Assembly (NCBI GenBank): GCA_028098005.1
Contig: JAOHFM010000003.1
Location: 1 to 59,846, forward strand
Length of the DNA: 59,846 nt
DNA from: Psychrosphaera sp.
GTDB lineage: Bacteria > Pseudomonadota > Gammaproteobacteria > Enterobacterales > Alteromonadaceae
Direction of reading: 5' to 3'
Shown: one piece after another, positions 1 to 9,994 of the stretch
Layout of the letters: the number at the start of each line of letters is the position of its first letter
Numbering within the stretch: position 1 is the stretch's first letter
Translations under genes and position numbers: made by a program
Notes under the pieces: generated by a model
Databases searched by the model: none
Seen by the model: the letters and a program-made list of their open reading frames with translations, nothing else
Told to the model about the DNA's origin: nothing

Positions 1-1514
1 GAAGCGGACTTTTATGGTTCGATGGATGGTGCGTCAAAGTTTGTGAAAGGTGATGCGATTGCGGGCATCATTATATTATTTATTAATATTATCGGTGGAT
101 TGTTTATCGGTATGATGGTGAAGCCGTTGAAATTTATACAATCCTTACGATTGGAGATGGCTTAGTTGCACAAATCCCTGGTCTACTGCTTTCTATCGGT
201 ACGGCCATCGTTGTAACGCGTCAAAATACTGACCAAGAAATGGGTCAACAGTTCTCAACACAGCTAGGTACAGAAAAAGTGCTTTATGTTGCTGGTGGCG
301 TTTTATTCTCAATGGGTTTGGTGCCGGGTATGCCACACTTAACGTTCTTAGCCTTTGGCGCTATGCTCATTGGCTCAGCATACATGGTTAACAAACGCAC
401 TACAGAAGCTGCTTTCGCCGCAGAAAAAGCTGAAGCGGAAACACCGCTAGAGTCACCTCATGAAGCAGCGGAAAATAAAGATGTCAGTTGGGATGATGTG
501 AATCACGTCGACACTATTGGTTTAGAAGTAGGTTATCGTTTAATTCCATTAGTAGATAAAGGACAGGGCGGAGAGTTACTTTCAAGAATTAAAGGCGTTC
601 GTCGTAAGCTCAGCCAAGAGTTTGGTTTCTTAGTACCAGCGGTACATATTCGTGACAACCTAGATTTAGATCCAAATGTTTATAGAATCACTTTAATGGG
701 TGTGACCATTGGTGAAGCGGAAATTAGGCACGACAGAGACTTAGCCATTAATCCGGGGCAAGTATTCGGAAAAGTTGAAGGTATTGAAACGGTTGACCCA
801 GCATTTGGTTTAGAGGCGGTTTGGATAGAAAACAGCAACCGGGATAAAGCTCAAAGCTTAGGGTATACCGTTGTTGATGCTGCTACCGTTGTGGCGACAC
901 ACATTAGTCAGCTATTAACGAATAATGCGGCTCAATTACTTGGTCATGAAGAAACGCAAAATCTAATTGAAATGATTCAGAAAAATTATCCAAAATTGGT
1001 AGACGGCTTAGTACCTGAAATGATGTCGCTGTCAGTGCTCACTAAAGTCCTTCAAAACTTATTGGCTGAGAATGTAACTATCCGTGATATGCGTTCCATA
1101 ATCCAAACTCTTGTTGAATATGCGCCTAAGAGCCAAGACCCAGATGTTTTAACGGCTGCATGTCGAATTTCACTTCGCCGATTTATAGTTCAAGATATCG
1201 CTGGTTCAACCAACGAAATACCCGTCATTACCTTGGCACCTGAGTTGGAACAGATGTTGCAACAGTCCCTACAGTCAGCAGGAAATGAAGGTGCTGGCAT
1301 AGAGCCTGGCTTAGCTGAACGAATTCAAACGTCTTTAGCTGAGGCACACAGGAATCTGGAATTATCAGGTGAGCCGTCAATATTATTGACCTCTGGAATG
1401 TTGCGAAGCGTATTATCTCGCTTTGTTAAACATAGCTTACCAGGAATGGTTATCTTGTCGTATCAAGAAATACCGGAAGAAAAACAAATTAAGATTGTCA
1501 GTTCAGTTGGTTAG
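1..1514 (+). pseudogene. flhA: Flagellar export gate protein FlhA, 5' end outside window, apparent frameshift
   Basis: FlhA is the large inner-membrane gate of the flagellar type III secretion system; its cytoplasmic domain receives export substrates and chaperones. Bases 1-119 read [27 protein letters not shown] in frame 1, a typical FlhA membrane segment, but that frame stops at 163-165. From base 120 the family sequence resumes in another frame ([20 protein letters not shown]) and runs without a break to the stop at 1512-1514, covering the last membrane helices and the whole cytoplasmic domain. About seven residues that relatives have at the junction (E. coli QHGMSMG, from memory) are missing, so the lesion looks like a deletion of roughly 19 bases rather than one lost base. 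It heads the flhF-flhG-fliA-che block. It may be a true mutation or an assembly error; the family is certain. Confidence 0.9.
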
Positions 1515-1536
1515 AGCTGTTTGACGGAGGTTTAAA

Positions 1537-3054
1537 GTGAAAATTAAGCGTTATTTTGCAAAAGATATGAGAACCGCATTAACTCAAGTTAAAGAAGAGT
1601 TAGGCCCGGAAGCTGTGATTATGTCAAATAAGAAAACAGCAACGGGTGTGGAAATTGTTGCAGCTATAGACGCAGATGCGCAGCCTCAGCCTCTGTCACA
1701 AAAACCAGCGGAAGTGCCTAATGTTGCACAAAATGCGCATCAATTTGATGGTCCAAATGCAGAGGGCGCAGCAAAAATAGCAAGTTCTTTAGAGGAATTA
1801 CTTAAGCGCCAGCGCGCTGATTCGTCAAGCGCGTCGTCAGAAACATATCAGCCAAACAAAGCAATGCAAGCTGCCCCTGAACCAGAAGATCTTTCTAACC
1901 AACAAAAATCTCAACTCGCCACACAAGCACTTTCACAGCAAGCTGAGTCTGAATTTGAGCAATGGTTAAATCGGGCCCGAAATACGGTACAAGATCAATC
2001 AATTCAAGCCACCAATAATTTGACGCAAGCTCAAAGTACAGCTCCACAGCAACATACAGTTGCCCAAACAACCGAGCAAACTAACGGCCTTACAAGCCAG
2101 AATGTGGTTCAAGGCCAATTTGATAAGCAAATGTCTGATTTAAAAGATGAAATGAGTTCTATTAAAGAGTTGTTGAAGCACCAAGTTTCAGAACTAATGT
2201 TGCAAGATGCGAATCGTAAGTCTCCAGTTAAGGCCATGTTAGTTAAAAAATTAAATAATATGGGTCTATCGAGTAAAGTGGCAGAACACCTTTCTCACTT
2301 TATAAGTGACGACCTAGAAGCTCAACAAGCTTGGCCAAAAATGCTCGAACTATTAACTGAGCAGCTGAATACAACGGACAATGAAATTATCAAACGTGGT
2401 GGGATTTATTCACTTGTTGGGCCTACAGGTGTAGGTAAAACAACAACAATTGCTAAATTGGCGGCGCGTTTTGCGCAGATACATGGCGCAGATAAAGTGG
2501 GTCTTATTACCACTGATAGCTTTAGAATTGGTGCGCTAGAACAATTAGCTACTTATGCAAAAATATTAGGTTGTCCGCTTAAACAAGCAAAAAATACAGA
2601 AGAACTTTCTGAAGCGATCTACCAATTACGAGATAAAAAGCTATTGTTAATAGATACAGCCGGAATGAGTCAAAGGGATATTAAATTGACAGAGCGTTTG
2701 AATCATTTATTAACAAAATCAAGAGTAAACATTAAAAACTATTTGGTACTTTCTGCAACTTCTCAAATGAGTGTTTTACATGAAAGTGTCCAGCATTTTA
2801 AAACAATTCCGCTGTCGGGCTGTATCTTTACTAAAATAGATGAGTCTTTGAGTTTGGGTGAGTTAATTAGTGTTGCAATTCATAATCGTCTGCCAATTGG
2901 CTATTTAACCAACGGTCAACGTGTACCAGAGGACATAAGGGTTGCAAATGGACAGAAAATTGTGCAAAAAGCTAATCAGCTATATGAACTTAAAGAAAAA
3001 GTTTCTAACAAAAATAATAAGGTAGTGCCAAAAGCAGTGGGCATGTATGATTAA
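1537..3054 (+). CDS. flhF: Flagellar placement GTPase FlhF
   Basis: FlhF is an SRP-type GTPase that sets the polar site and number of flagella. The N-terminus (MKIKRYFAKDMRTALTQVKEELG) is the typical FlhF start. Residues about 60-230 are a low-complexity Gln/Ala/Ser-rich linker. The NG domain follows, with P-loop GPTGVGKTTTIAK near residue 295, the DTAG motif (LLLIDTAGMSQRD) and TKIDE. The start is GTG at 1537, five bases after a clean GGAGG (1526-1530). The gene lies 22 bases after flhA and overlaps flhG by 8 bases, so translation of the two is probably coupled. FlhF works with FlhG, which stimulates its GTPase in studied relatives. Confidence 0.96.
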   Translation: MKIKRYFAKDMRTALTQVKEELGPEAVIMSNKKTATGVEIVAAIDADAQPQPLSQKPAEVPNVAQNAHQFDGPNAEGAAKIASSLEELLKRQRADSSSASSETYQPNKAMQAAPEPEDLSNQQKSQLATQALSQQAESEFEQWLNRARNTVQDQSIQATNNLTQAQSTAPQQHTVAQTTEQTNGLTSQNVVQGQFDKQMSDLKDEMSSIKELLKHQVSELMLQDANRKSPVKAMLVKKLNNMGLSSKVAEHLSHFISDDLEAQQAWPKMLELLTEQLNTTDNEIIKRGGIYSLVGPTGVGKTTTIAKLAARFAQIHGADKVGLITTDSFRIGALEQLATYAKILGCPLKQAKNTEELSEAIYQLRDKKLLLIDTAGMSQRDIKLTERLNHLLTKSRVNIKNYLVLSATSQMSVLHESVQHFKTIPLSGCIFTKIDESLSLGELISVAIHNRLPIGYLTNGQRVPEDIRVANGQKIVQKANQLYELKEKVSNKNNKVVPKAVGMYD

Positions 3055-3898
3055 TATTACTTCTGATCAGGCTAGCGGTTTACGAAATATGTCGATGGCA
3101 AAAAAAACAAAAGTTATTGCAGTAACGGGTGGAAAGGGCGGAGTGGGTAAAACCAGCGTATCGCTAAATACAGCAATTGCTTTGGCACAATCTGGATTAA
3201 ATGTTCTAGTGCTTGACGCTGACTTAGGGTTGGCAAACTGTGATGTAATGCTCGGATTAAGAGTACATAAAAACCTCTCTCATGTTTTATCTGGAGAAGC
3301 TGAATTAGATGATATTCTAGTTGAAGGCCCATCAGGTATAAAAATAGTTCCCGCAACATCAGGCTCAATCGATATGGTTGAGCTTTCTGCTGCCCAGCAC
3401 GCTGGATTAATAAGAGCATTCAGTGAAATGAAAACGCCGGTGGATGTCTTTATCGTTGATACGGCTGCCGGTATATCAGATATGGTGCTATCCTTCTCTA
3501 GGGCTTCTCACGAAGTGCTATGCGTAGTCTGTGACGAACCAACTTCTATTACAGATGCATATGCATTAATTAAGATTTTAAATCGAGATCATGGCGTCGC
3601 TAAATTTAAAGTTGTGGCTAATATGGTCAGAACGTTGAAGGAAGGACAGGATTTATTTAAAAAATTGACTATGGTTACAGACAGGTTTCTAGATGTAACT
3701 TTAGAATTGACCGCTATAATTCCTTTTGATGACAATTTACGCAAAGCCGTACGCCGTCAAAAAGCGATTGTAGATGCGTTTCCTCGATCGCCTTCGGCAG
3801 TAGCGTTTAAGACATTAGCTGCTAAGATAAATAAATGGCCGACGCCATCGCATGCGTCTGGAAACTTAGAGTTTTTTTTAGAGCAACTGGTCAACTAA
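3047..3898 (+). CDS. flhG: Flagellar number regulator FlhG (FleN), MinD-like ATPase
   Basis: FlhG/FleN is a MinD/ParA-family ATPase that limits flagellar number, acting on FlhF and, in relatives, on the sigma-54 activator FlrA/FleQ. The deviant Walker A motif GGKGGVGKTSVSLN lies near residues 28-41. The switch segment VLDADLGLANCDVMLG and Walker B (VFIVDTAAGISD) follow. At 283 residues it has normal family length. The start ATG lies inside the end of flhF (8-base overlap), and fliA begins 10 bases after the stop, so it is within the flhA-fliA transcription unit. Confidence 0.95.
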   Translation: MINITSDQASGLRNMSMAKKTKVIAVTGGKGGVGKTSVSLNTAIALAQSGLNVLVLDADLGLANCDVMLGLRVHKNLSHVLSGEAELDDILVEGPSGIKIVPATSGSIDMVELSAAQHAGLIRAFSEMKTPVDVFIVDTAAGISDMVLSFSRASHEVLCVVCDEPTSITDAYALIKILNRDHGVAKFKVVANMVRTLKEGQDLFKKLTMVTDRFLDVTLELTAIIPFDDNLRKAVRRQKAIVDAFPRSPSAVAFKTLAAKINKWPTPSHASGNLEFFLEQLVN

Positions 3899-3908
3899 GA
3901 GGTTTCTG

Positions 3909-4634
3909 TTGAACAATAAAGTAGCAACCGCCTACGAAGCTCAACAAACATTGTCGAATGTTGTGGAAAAACATTCTGTATTGGTAAAAAGGATTGCTCA
4001 CCATTTAGCAGCTCGGCTGCCTGATAGTGTTTTAGTTGATGATTTGATTCAGGCTGGCATGATAGGTCTTATTGAAGCGTCTAAAAACTTTGATCATAGC
4101 AAGGGCGCTAGTTTCGAAACGTATGCGGGTATCCGAGTGCGTGGCTCAATGTTAGATGAAATTAGGCGTGGTGATTGGACTCCAAGATCGGTTCACCGAA
4201 ACTCAAGAATGGTTGCCGAACGAATTTCTAAGTTAGAGTCAACGCTAGGACGAGACGTAAAAGATATAGAAGTGGCTGAGTCTTTGGATGTTTCTATTGA
4301 CCAATATCACCAGATGCTCAAAGAAGCGACTAATGGCAAAGTATTAGGCTTAGAAGACTTAGGTGTTAGCGAAGATATTATCGCACCAGTCAATAATAGC
4401 AATAAAGATTTAACGTATGGTGGTGTAGAAAAGAGCTCATTTAACAAGAGTTTATCAAATACTATTAAAACGCTGCCAGAAAGAGAGGCAATGATTTTGT
4501 CACTTTATTACGATGATGAACTAAATTTAAGAGAAATAGGCGAAATTCTTAATATAAGTGAGTCGAGAGTGAGCCAAATTCACAGCCAAGCACTTGTTCG
4601 ATTAAAGTCAAGATTAAAAGATTGGTTGATTTAA
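3909..4634 (+). CDS. fliA: RNA polymerase sigma-28 factor FliA
   Basis: FliA directs RNA polymerase to late flagellar promoters (TAAA-N15-GCCGATAA); two such sites occur in this window, before flagellin 3 and before the flagellinolysin gene. Region 2 is visible as VDDLIQAGMIGLIEASKNFD and FETYAGIRVRGSMLDEIRRG. Region 4 is visible as LPEREAMILSLYYDDELNL followed by the helix-turn-helix EIGEILNISESRVSQIHSQA. At 241 residues it has normal length. The proposed start is TTG at 3909, six bases after AAGAGG (3897-3902); no ATG occurs nearby in frame. It follows flhG by 10 bases and precedes cheY. Confidence 0.96.
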   Translation: MNNKVATAYEAQQTLSNVVEKHSVLVKRIAHHLAARLPDSVLVDDLIQAGMIGLIEASKNFDHSKGASFETYAGIRVRGSMLDEIRRGDWTPRSVHRNSRMVAERISKLESTLGRDVKDIEVAESLDVSIDQYHQMLKEATNGKVLGLEDLGVSEDIIAPVNNSNKDLTYGGVEKSSFNKSLSNTIKTLPEREAMILSLYYDDELNLREIGEILNISESRVSQIHSQALVRLKSRLKDWLI

Positions 4635-4703
4635 CTTGTATATTGCCAATTTTTATTAATAATAATTACTGTAAATTAATAATTTACCTCACTGGAGGAT
4701 GCT

Positions 4704-5087
4704 TTGGATAAGAATATGAAAATTCTGGTTGTTGATGACTTTTCAACAATGAGAAGAATCATCAAGAACCTTCTTCGTGACTTAGGGTTTACTAATGTCT
4801 CAGAAGCAGATGATGGCAGCACTGCGTTGCCGATGTTACAAAATGGTGACTTTGACTTTGTTGTAACAGATTGGAACATGCCTGGAATGCAAGGTATCGA
4901 CTTACTAAGAGAAATCCGTAAAGACGATAAACTTAAGCACATGCCAGTGATGATGGTTACCGCTGAAGCCAAAAAAGAGCAAATAGTTGCAGCGGCGCAA
5001 GCTGGTGTAAATGGTTACATTGTTAAACCGTTTACTGCAGCAACGCTTAAAGGCAAGCTAGATAAAATCTTCGAACGTTTAGAATAA
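4704..5087 (+). CDS. cheY: Chemotaxis response regulator CheY
   Basis: CheY is a single receiver domain that carries the signal from CheA to the flagellar switch (FliM/FliN). The sequence has all receiver landmarks: acidic pair D11-D12 ([10 protein letters not shown]), phospho-acceptor D56 ([12 protein letters not shown]), T86 (MMVTAEAK) and K108 (YIVKPF). I chose TTG at 4704 because GGAGG at 4694-4698 lies five bases upstream; an internal ATG at 4716 would begin at MKILVVDD and remains possible. The 69-base gap after fliA holds a short AT-rich inverted repeat (GTAAATTA..ATAATTTAC) but no convincing promoter. Confidence 0.96.
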   Translation: MDKNMKILVVDDFSTMRRIIKNLLRDLGFTNVSEADDGSTALPMLQNGDFDFVVTDWNMPGMQGIDLLREIRKDDKLKHMPVMMVTAEAKKEQIVAAAQAGVNGYIVKPFTAATLKGKLDKIFERLE

Positions 5088-5104
5088 TCTGATAAGGGGT
5101 CATT

Positions 5105-5848
5105 ATGTCTGAAGAGACTAACCCGCAGATTTCGTTGGAAGACGCAAAAGCGCTCGTTGTAGCGCTTGAGGCTGGAGACAATGCATCTGCTAACATGATA
5201 TTGCGTGAAGTTACGAGTAAGGAGCACGGCGAGCTATTTGGTGAAGTCGGAAAGCTAACTCGTCAATTACATGATTCATTAAGCAACTTTCAATTAGATC
5301 CGAAAATTGCCAATTTAGCGTCAGATGATATCCCAGATGCAAAAGAGCGTCTAAACTACGTTATGAAAGTAACAGAAGACGCCGCGAACAAAACAATGGA
5401 TGCCATTGATACAGGGCTTCCATTAACGGATAAAATAAACAGCGATATTGTAAAGCTTAAACCTGAGTGGGATAAGCTGATGCAACGTCAAATTGAGCTT
5501 GGTGAGTTTAAATCTCTGTGCTACTCCATAAACGAATTTATGGAAAGTGCGGAAGCCGATACCGCTAAGATTCACTCGATCATGACTGAGATTTTGTTAG
5601 CGCAAGATTTCCAAGATTTAACTGGTCAGGTAATCAAACGAGTTATTGAACTTGTTAAAGAAGTCGAAGAGAGCCTGATTCACTTATTAACTGTATTTGG
5701 TGAACCTAATCAAAATACAGCTAAGGAAGTGAAGAAACCAGTCGATAACAATGGTGCAGAAGGACCGATTATTGATGCAGAAACTCGTGAAGATGCAGTT
5801 TCAAATCAAGATGAAGTTGATGACCTATTGTCTAGTTTAGGCTTTTAA
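5105..5848 (+). CDS. cheZ: CheY-P phosphatase CheZ
   Basis: CheZ removes the phosphate from CheY-P and so ends the switching signal. It is predicted to be mainly a long helical hairpin. The segment ILLAQDFQDLTGQVIKRV contains the conserved DFQDLTGQ motif, whose Gln inserts into the CheY active site. The acidic C-terminus ends DDLLSSLGF, the peptide that docks on CheY in characterised CheZ proteins. At 247 residues it is slightly longer than the E. coli protein, owing to the linker before this tail. The start ATG has AAGGGG close upstream. It sits between cheY and cheA. Confidence 0.95.
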   Translation: MSEETNPQISLEDAKALVVALEAGDNASANMILREVTSKEHGELFGEVGKLTRQLHDSLSNFQLDPKIANLASDDIPDAKERLNYVMKVTEDAANKTMDAIDTGLPLTDKINSDIVKLKPEWDKLMQRQIELGEFKSLCYSINEFMESAEADTAKIHSIMTEILLAQDFQDLTGQVIKRVIELVKEVEESLIHLLTVFGEPNQNTAKEVKKPVDNNGAEGPIIDAETREDAVSNQDEVDDLLSSLGF

Positions 5849-5865
5849 ATTAGGGGAGATGCCGA

Positions 5866-8031
5866 ATGGCATTGGACGTGGATCAAGAAATACTACAAGA
5901 TTTCTTAATTGAAGCAGCAGAAATATTAGAGTTGCTGTCAGAAGAATTAGTTGAACTGGAGAATGATCCAGAGAACGCTGATTTATTAAACTCTATATTC
6001 CGCGGTTTTCACACTGTAAAAGGTGGTGCAGGCTTTTTAGCATTAACTAATTTAGTTGATGCCTGCCATGGCGCTGAAAACGTGTTTGATATTTTGAGAA
6101 CTGGAAAGAGAAGCGTAACGCCAGAATTAATGGACGTTATTCTGCAAGCTCTTGACACTGTTAACGAGATGTTTGAACAGGTTAAAGGCGGTGAACAACC
6201 TGAACCCGCTGCCCCTGAGTTACTAACCGCTCTCCATCATTATTGTTCACCTGAAGGTGAGGAACCAGCTGCTGCACCTGAAGCAGCTGAAGATGATTTC
6301 TTTGATATTGACGCTTCCTCGGAGCCACAATCTAGTGAAAGTTCGGTGGAAGAATTCACAGAAGATGAATTTGAAGCATTGTTAGATGAGCTTCACGGTC
6401 AACCAGAAGACAAGCCTGAACCAGCCGCCAAATCTATGTTTGATAGTGGTGATGATATTAGCGATGACGAATTCGAATCACTTTTAGACGAACTTCATGG
6501 AAAGGGTTCGTTTAAAACTGAAGCAGCGTCAACGCCGAGTGCGCCCAAAGCACCAGCTGCGGGAAGCCAGTTCTCTAGCGGTGACGAAATTTCTGATGAT
6601 GAATTTGAATCGTTACTCGATGATATACATGGTAAAGGTGGTGGCCCTACAGCAAAAGCACCAATTGCTAAATCAGAGCCTCCAAAGGCTGAACCACCTA
6701 AAAAGCCAGAGCCACCAAAAGCGGCTCCAAAGGCAGAGCCAAAACCAGCACAGCCGCCAAGTCCGCCAGCTAAGCCGCCGGCACCAGGGGCGAAGGCTCC
6801 ATCTAAGCCTGCAGAGAAAAAAGCTTCTGCAGCTCCGGCTGAAACCACAGTTCGTGTAGATACCAAACGTCTAGATGAAATTATGAACATGGTTGGGGAA
6901 TTGGTACTTGTTAGAAATAGATTAGTTAGTTTGGGCGTTAATTTTGGCTCAGATGAAGCCATGACAAAAGCGATAGGCAATTTAGATGTTGTTACAGGCG
7001 ACCTGCAAGGCGCTGTGATGAAAACTCGAATGCAGCCAATCAAAAAAGTATTTGGTCGCTTCCCTCGAGTCGTTCGTGACTTGGCTAGAACTCTAAACAA
7101 AGAAATTACATTAGAGTTGGTTGGTGAAGATACTGACTTAGATAAGAATCTAGTAGAGGCGCTTGCAGATCCATTAGTGCATTTAGTAAGAAACTCTGTA
7201 GATCACGGTATTGAAATGCCAGATGATCGAGAGGCTTCAGGTAAAGCAAGAATGGGGATGGTTCGACTATCAGCGTCTCAAGAAGGTGATCACATTCTTT
7301 TAACCATCGAAGACGATGGCAAAGGAATGGATCCAGAAAAACTAAAAGAGATTGCAATCAATAAGGGCGTATTAGATCCAGACGCAGCTCAGCGTCTTTC
7401 AGATAAAGAAGCATATAGTCTGATATTCGCACCTGGTTTCTCCACAAAAGAAGAGATATCTGATATCTCAGGCCGTGGCGTGGGGATGGATGTTGTTAAA
7501 ACAAAGATCACCCAACTTAACGGTTCTGTTGAAATTAATTCAGAGCTTGGGAAAGGCACAACGTTAGAGATTAAGGTACCGCTAACACTAGCAATTTTAC
7601 CGACTCTAATGGTCGTGGTCGGCGAACTAATATTTGCATTGCCATTGTCAACTGTGAATGAAATCATTCATTTAGACCTGACAAAAACGAACATTGTTGA
7701 TGGACAGCAAACTGTTATCGTTCGGAACAAAGCAATCCCGTTATTCTATCTAGAAGATTGGTTAATTAAATCGTCTAACAACGGTGAAAACCGAAGTGAT
7801 AACAAAGGACACGTGGTTGTTATTCAAATAGGCGTTCAACAAGTAGGATTTGTAGTTGATTCACTAATAGGCCAAGAAGAAGTTGTAATTAAGCCTTTAG
7901 ACGCAATGTTGCAAGGAACGCCTGGTATGGCTGGTGCAACGATAACGTCAGATGGCGGCATTGCATTGATTTTTGATGTGCCCAATTTGCTTAAACACTA
8001 TGCAAAACGCTCAAACCTAAGGTTTAAATAA
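5866..8031 (+). CDS. cheA: Chemotaxis histidine kinase CheA
   Basis: CheA is the array kinase that phosphorylates CheY and CheB. The Hpt (P1) domain is at residues 1-105, with phospho-His49 in FRGFHTVKGGAGF. P3 dimerisation starts near residue 325, the P4 ATPase is visible as LVRNSVDHGIE, DDGKGMD and GRGVGMDVV, and the CheW-like P5 domain forms the C-terminus. Between P1 and P3 I see no ordinary P2 domain. Instead there are three copies of an acidic motif, [IF][ST][ED]DEFE[SA]LLD, at residues about 164-178, 198-214 and 242-258, set in a Pro/Ala/Lys-rich linker. The motif resembles the CheY-binding N-terminus of FliM. It lies 17 bases after cheZ and 10 before cheB. The frame is intact over all 721 residues. 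Confidence 0.96.
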   Translation: MALDVDQEILQDFLIEAAEILELLSEELVELENDPENADLLNSIFRGFHTVKGGAGFLALTNLVDACHGAENVFDILRTGKRSVTPELMDVILQALDTVNEMFEQVKGGEQPEPAAPELLTALHHYCSPEGEEPAAAPEAAEDDFFDIDASSEPQSSESSVEEFTEDEFEALLDELHGQPEDKPEPAAKSMFDSGDDISDDEFESLLDELHGKGSFKTEAASTPSAPKAPAAGSQFSSGDEISDDEFESLLDDIHGKGGGPTAKAPIAKSEPPKAEPPKKPEPPKAAPKAEPKPAQPPSPPAKPPAPGAKAPSKPAEKKASAAPAETTVRVDTKRLDEIMNMVGELVLVRNRLVSLGVNFGSDEAMTKAIGNLDVVTGDLQGAVMKTRMQPIKKVFGRFPRVVRDLARTLNKEITLELVGEDTDLDKNLVEALADPLVHLVRNSVDHGIEMPDDREASGKARMGMVRLSASQEGDHILLTIEDDGKGMDPEKLKEIAINKGVLDPDAAQRLSDKEAYSLIFAPGFSTKEEISDISGRGVGMDVVKTKITQLNGSVEINSELGKGTTLEIKVPLTLAILPTLMVVVGELIFALPLSTVNEIIHLDLTKTNIVDGQQTVIVRNKAIPLFYLEDWLIKSSNNGENRSDNKGHVVVIQIGVQQVGFVVDSLIGQEEVVIKPLDAMLQGTPGMAGATITSDGGIALIFDVPNLLKHYAKRSNLRFK

Positions 8032-8041
8032 TTAAATAATA

Positions 8042-9241
8042 ATGACCATTAAAGTTCTAGTAGTAGATGACTCGGCGTTTTTTCGACGCCGAGTAACGGA
8101 AATATTGAACGCCCATACGGAACTGGAAGTAGTAGGAGATGCATCAAATGGTAAAGATGCAATCTCTCAAACAGCACTGTTAAAGCCGGATGTTGTAACC
8201 ATGGATATAGAAATGCCGGTAATGGACGGCATTACAGCAGTTGCACAAATCATGGCCTCCACACCAACACCTATTATAATGTTTTCATCGTTAACCCATG
8301 ATGGCGCTAAAGCAACCCTTAATGCACTTGAAGCCGGAGCATTAGACTTTTTACCAAAACGTTTTGAAGATATAGCTAAAAATAAAACTGAAGGCATTCA
8401 GTTACTGCAAGACAGAGTCTTACAGCTAGGTAAAAAGAAAGTAGCGTCACGTCGTACCAAAGAGTCTTTTATTTCAAGAACTTCGGCAGCTACGCCGTTA
8501 TCAAGAACGCCTAACGAACCAAGAACTCTGCGGGGGCAACCAGCTTCACCAAAACAGTTATCTACTACTTTAAGGGCTAGAACCCGAGCCGCAGAACCGA
8601 TTAAAAATACTGAAAAACCACAATCTTTTGCAAGAAGAGGTAGTTTTAGAGCTTCAGGTAAAGAATATAAACTGCTAGCTATAGGTACTTCAACTGGCGG
8701 TCCAGTCGCGTTACAAACAGTATTATCACAAATTCCTGCAAGTTTTCCGCTACCTATATTGATTGTCCAACATATGCCGGCAGCATTTACACCCGCTTTT
8801 GCCAATAGACTAAATAGTCAATGCAAAATTTCCGTTTCAGAAGCAAAAACAGGTGATGTACTTAAAGCTGGACACGCCTATTTAGCTCCAGGCGGCAAAC
8901 AAATGTTGCTAGAAGGGCGATCCGGCAAGGCAAATATTGTAATAAGAGACGATGATTCAGAACGATTGACCTATAAACCAAGTGTAGACTTAACCTTCGG
9001 AAGTGCAGCAAAAGCGTACGGTGGAGATGTTTTAAGCATAATTTTAACTGGAATGGGTGCAGATGGGCGCGAAGGTTGCAGGATGTTAAAGCAACGAGGC
9101 GCAACTATTTGGGCCCAAGATGAAGAGACCAGTGTTGTTTATGGCATGCCGCAAGCAGTAACCGTTGCTGGAATTGCGGAGCAAAATTTTGCGTTAGACA
9201 AAATTGGTGCTGCTATTTTAAAGGAGATTTCTAGTGGATAG
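8042..9241 (+). CDS. cheB: Chemotaxis protein-glutamate methylesterase CheB
   Basis: CheB demethylates and deamidates chemoreceptors for adaptation. The receiver domain (residues 1-125) has [11 protein letters not shown] and phospho-acceptor D55 in [14 protein letters not shown] Ser/Arg/Thr-rich linker covers about 135-200. The esterase domain follows with the catalytic Ser in [12 protein letters not shown], His in [10 protein letters not shown] and Asp in [10 protein letters not shown]. At 399 residues the linker is longer than in E. coli, as is usual in polar-flagellate species. The stop overlaps the start of motC by 8 bases. No cheR is present in the window. Confidence 0.95.
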   Translation: MTIKVLVVDDSAFFRRRVTEILNAHTELEVVGDASNGKDAISQTALLKPDVVTMDIEMPVMDGITAVAQIMASTPTPIIMFSSLTHDGAKATLNALEAGALDFLPKRFEDIAKNKTEGIQLLQDRVLQLGKKKVASRRTKESFISRTSAATPLSRTPNEPRTLRGQPASPKQLSTTLRARTRAAEPIKNTEKPQSFARRGSFRASGKEYKLLAIGTSTGGPVALQTVLSQIPASFPLPILIVQHMPAAFTPAFANRLNSQCKISVSEAKTGDVLKAGHAYLAPGGKQMLLEGRSGKANIVIRDDDSERLTYKPSVDLTFGSAAKAYGGDVLSIILTGMGADGREGCRMLKQRGATIWAQDEETSVVYGMPQAVTVAGIAEQNFALDKIGAAILKEISSG

Positions 9242-9983
9242 GTTAGCTATATCAGGCGTTATTTTAGCACTAGTAGCCGTTGTAGGCGGCTACGCAATTG
9301 AAGGGGGCGGTATATCGGCCCTTTTTCATTTCCCGGCTTTTATCATAGTGATAGGTGGGTCGTTTGGTGCAGTAATGCTACAAACTCCAACAAATTATTT
9401 TGTTAATGGATTAAAAATGTTTGGCAATGTTTGGCATAAAAAGCCTTTAGACTTTGTAAAGTCTCAGCGCATGATTGCTACTTGGGCGGACATTTCTAGA
9501 CAGAAAGGCTTTTTAGCGTTGGAAGATGGCATCCACGAAATAGATGATCCCTTTGTTCAAAAAGGATTAGGTTTGTTAGTAGATGGAGTTGAGGCGGATG
9601 TTCTCAGAGCGTCGCTTGAACTTGATATTGAATTAGATAGCGACAAGCAGTATCGCTCAGCTAGAATTTATGATGCGCTAGGTGGGTATAGTCCTACAAT
9701 AGGCATTATTGGAGCTGTGCTTGGCCTTATTCAAGCGATGGCTAACATTGATGATCCATCTGCATTAGGTCATGGTATTGCAACCGCATTTGTTGCGACC
9801 ATATATGGTGTAGGTGGAGCTAACTTATTTTTCATTCCCGTGGCGCAAAAATTGCAATCACAAATCGACAATGAAGTTTTGTATCGAGAAATGATTGTGG
9901 AAGGGCTTTTGTGTGCGGCTAATGGTGAAAATCCAAATAGCATAGAGCGTAAACTAGAAGCTTATTCACGCGTCGCAATTTAA
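9234..9983 (+). CDS. motC: Flagellar motor stator protein MotC (MotA/PomA family)
   Basis: This is a MotA/PomA-family stator subunit, expected to pair with the MotB-type protein encoded next. Membrane segments are visible near residues 5-25 and 30-50 and around 150-205 ([18 protein letters not shown] and [18 protein letters not shown]), with the conserved Pro in the third helix. The large cytoplasmic loop between them is the expected length. The GTG start at 9234 lies inside the end of cheB, after AAGGAG at 9221-9226. The position directly after cheB matches motC of Pseudomonas, which is why I use that name; the ion it uses (H+ or Na+) cannot be told here. Confidence 0.88.
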   Translation: MDRLAISGVILALVAVVGGYAIEGGGISALFHFPAFIIVIGGSFGAVMLQTPTNYFVNGLKMFGNVWHKKPLDFVKSQRMIATWADISRQKGFLALEDGIHEIDDPFVQKGLGLLVDGVEADVLRASLELDIELDSDKQYRSARIYDALGGYSPTIGIIGAVLGLIQAMANIDDPSALGHGIATAFVATIYGVGGANLFFIPVAQKLQSQIDNEVLYREMIVEGLLCAANGENPNSIERKLEAYSRVAI

Positions 9984-9994
9984 GGGACGGAGAA

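Noticed and set aside
118..122. Single-base sequencing error as full explanation of the flhA frameshift
   Set aside because: Restoring one base rejoins the frame but leaves about seven family residues missing, so a larger deletion fits better.
6495..7100. Long open frames on the opposite strand and in another frame of the cheA linker
   Set aside because: Product is Gly/Ala/Ser repeats mirroring the Pro/Ala/Lys linker codons; it is a shadow of cheA.
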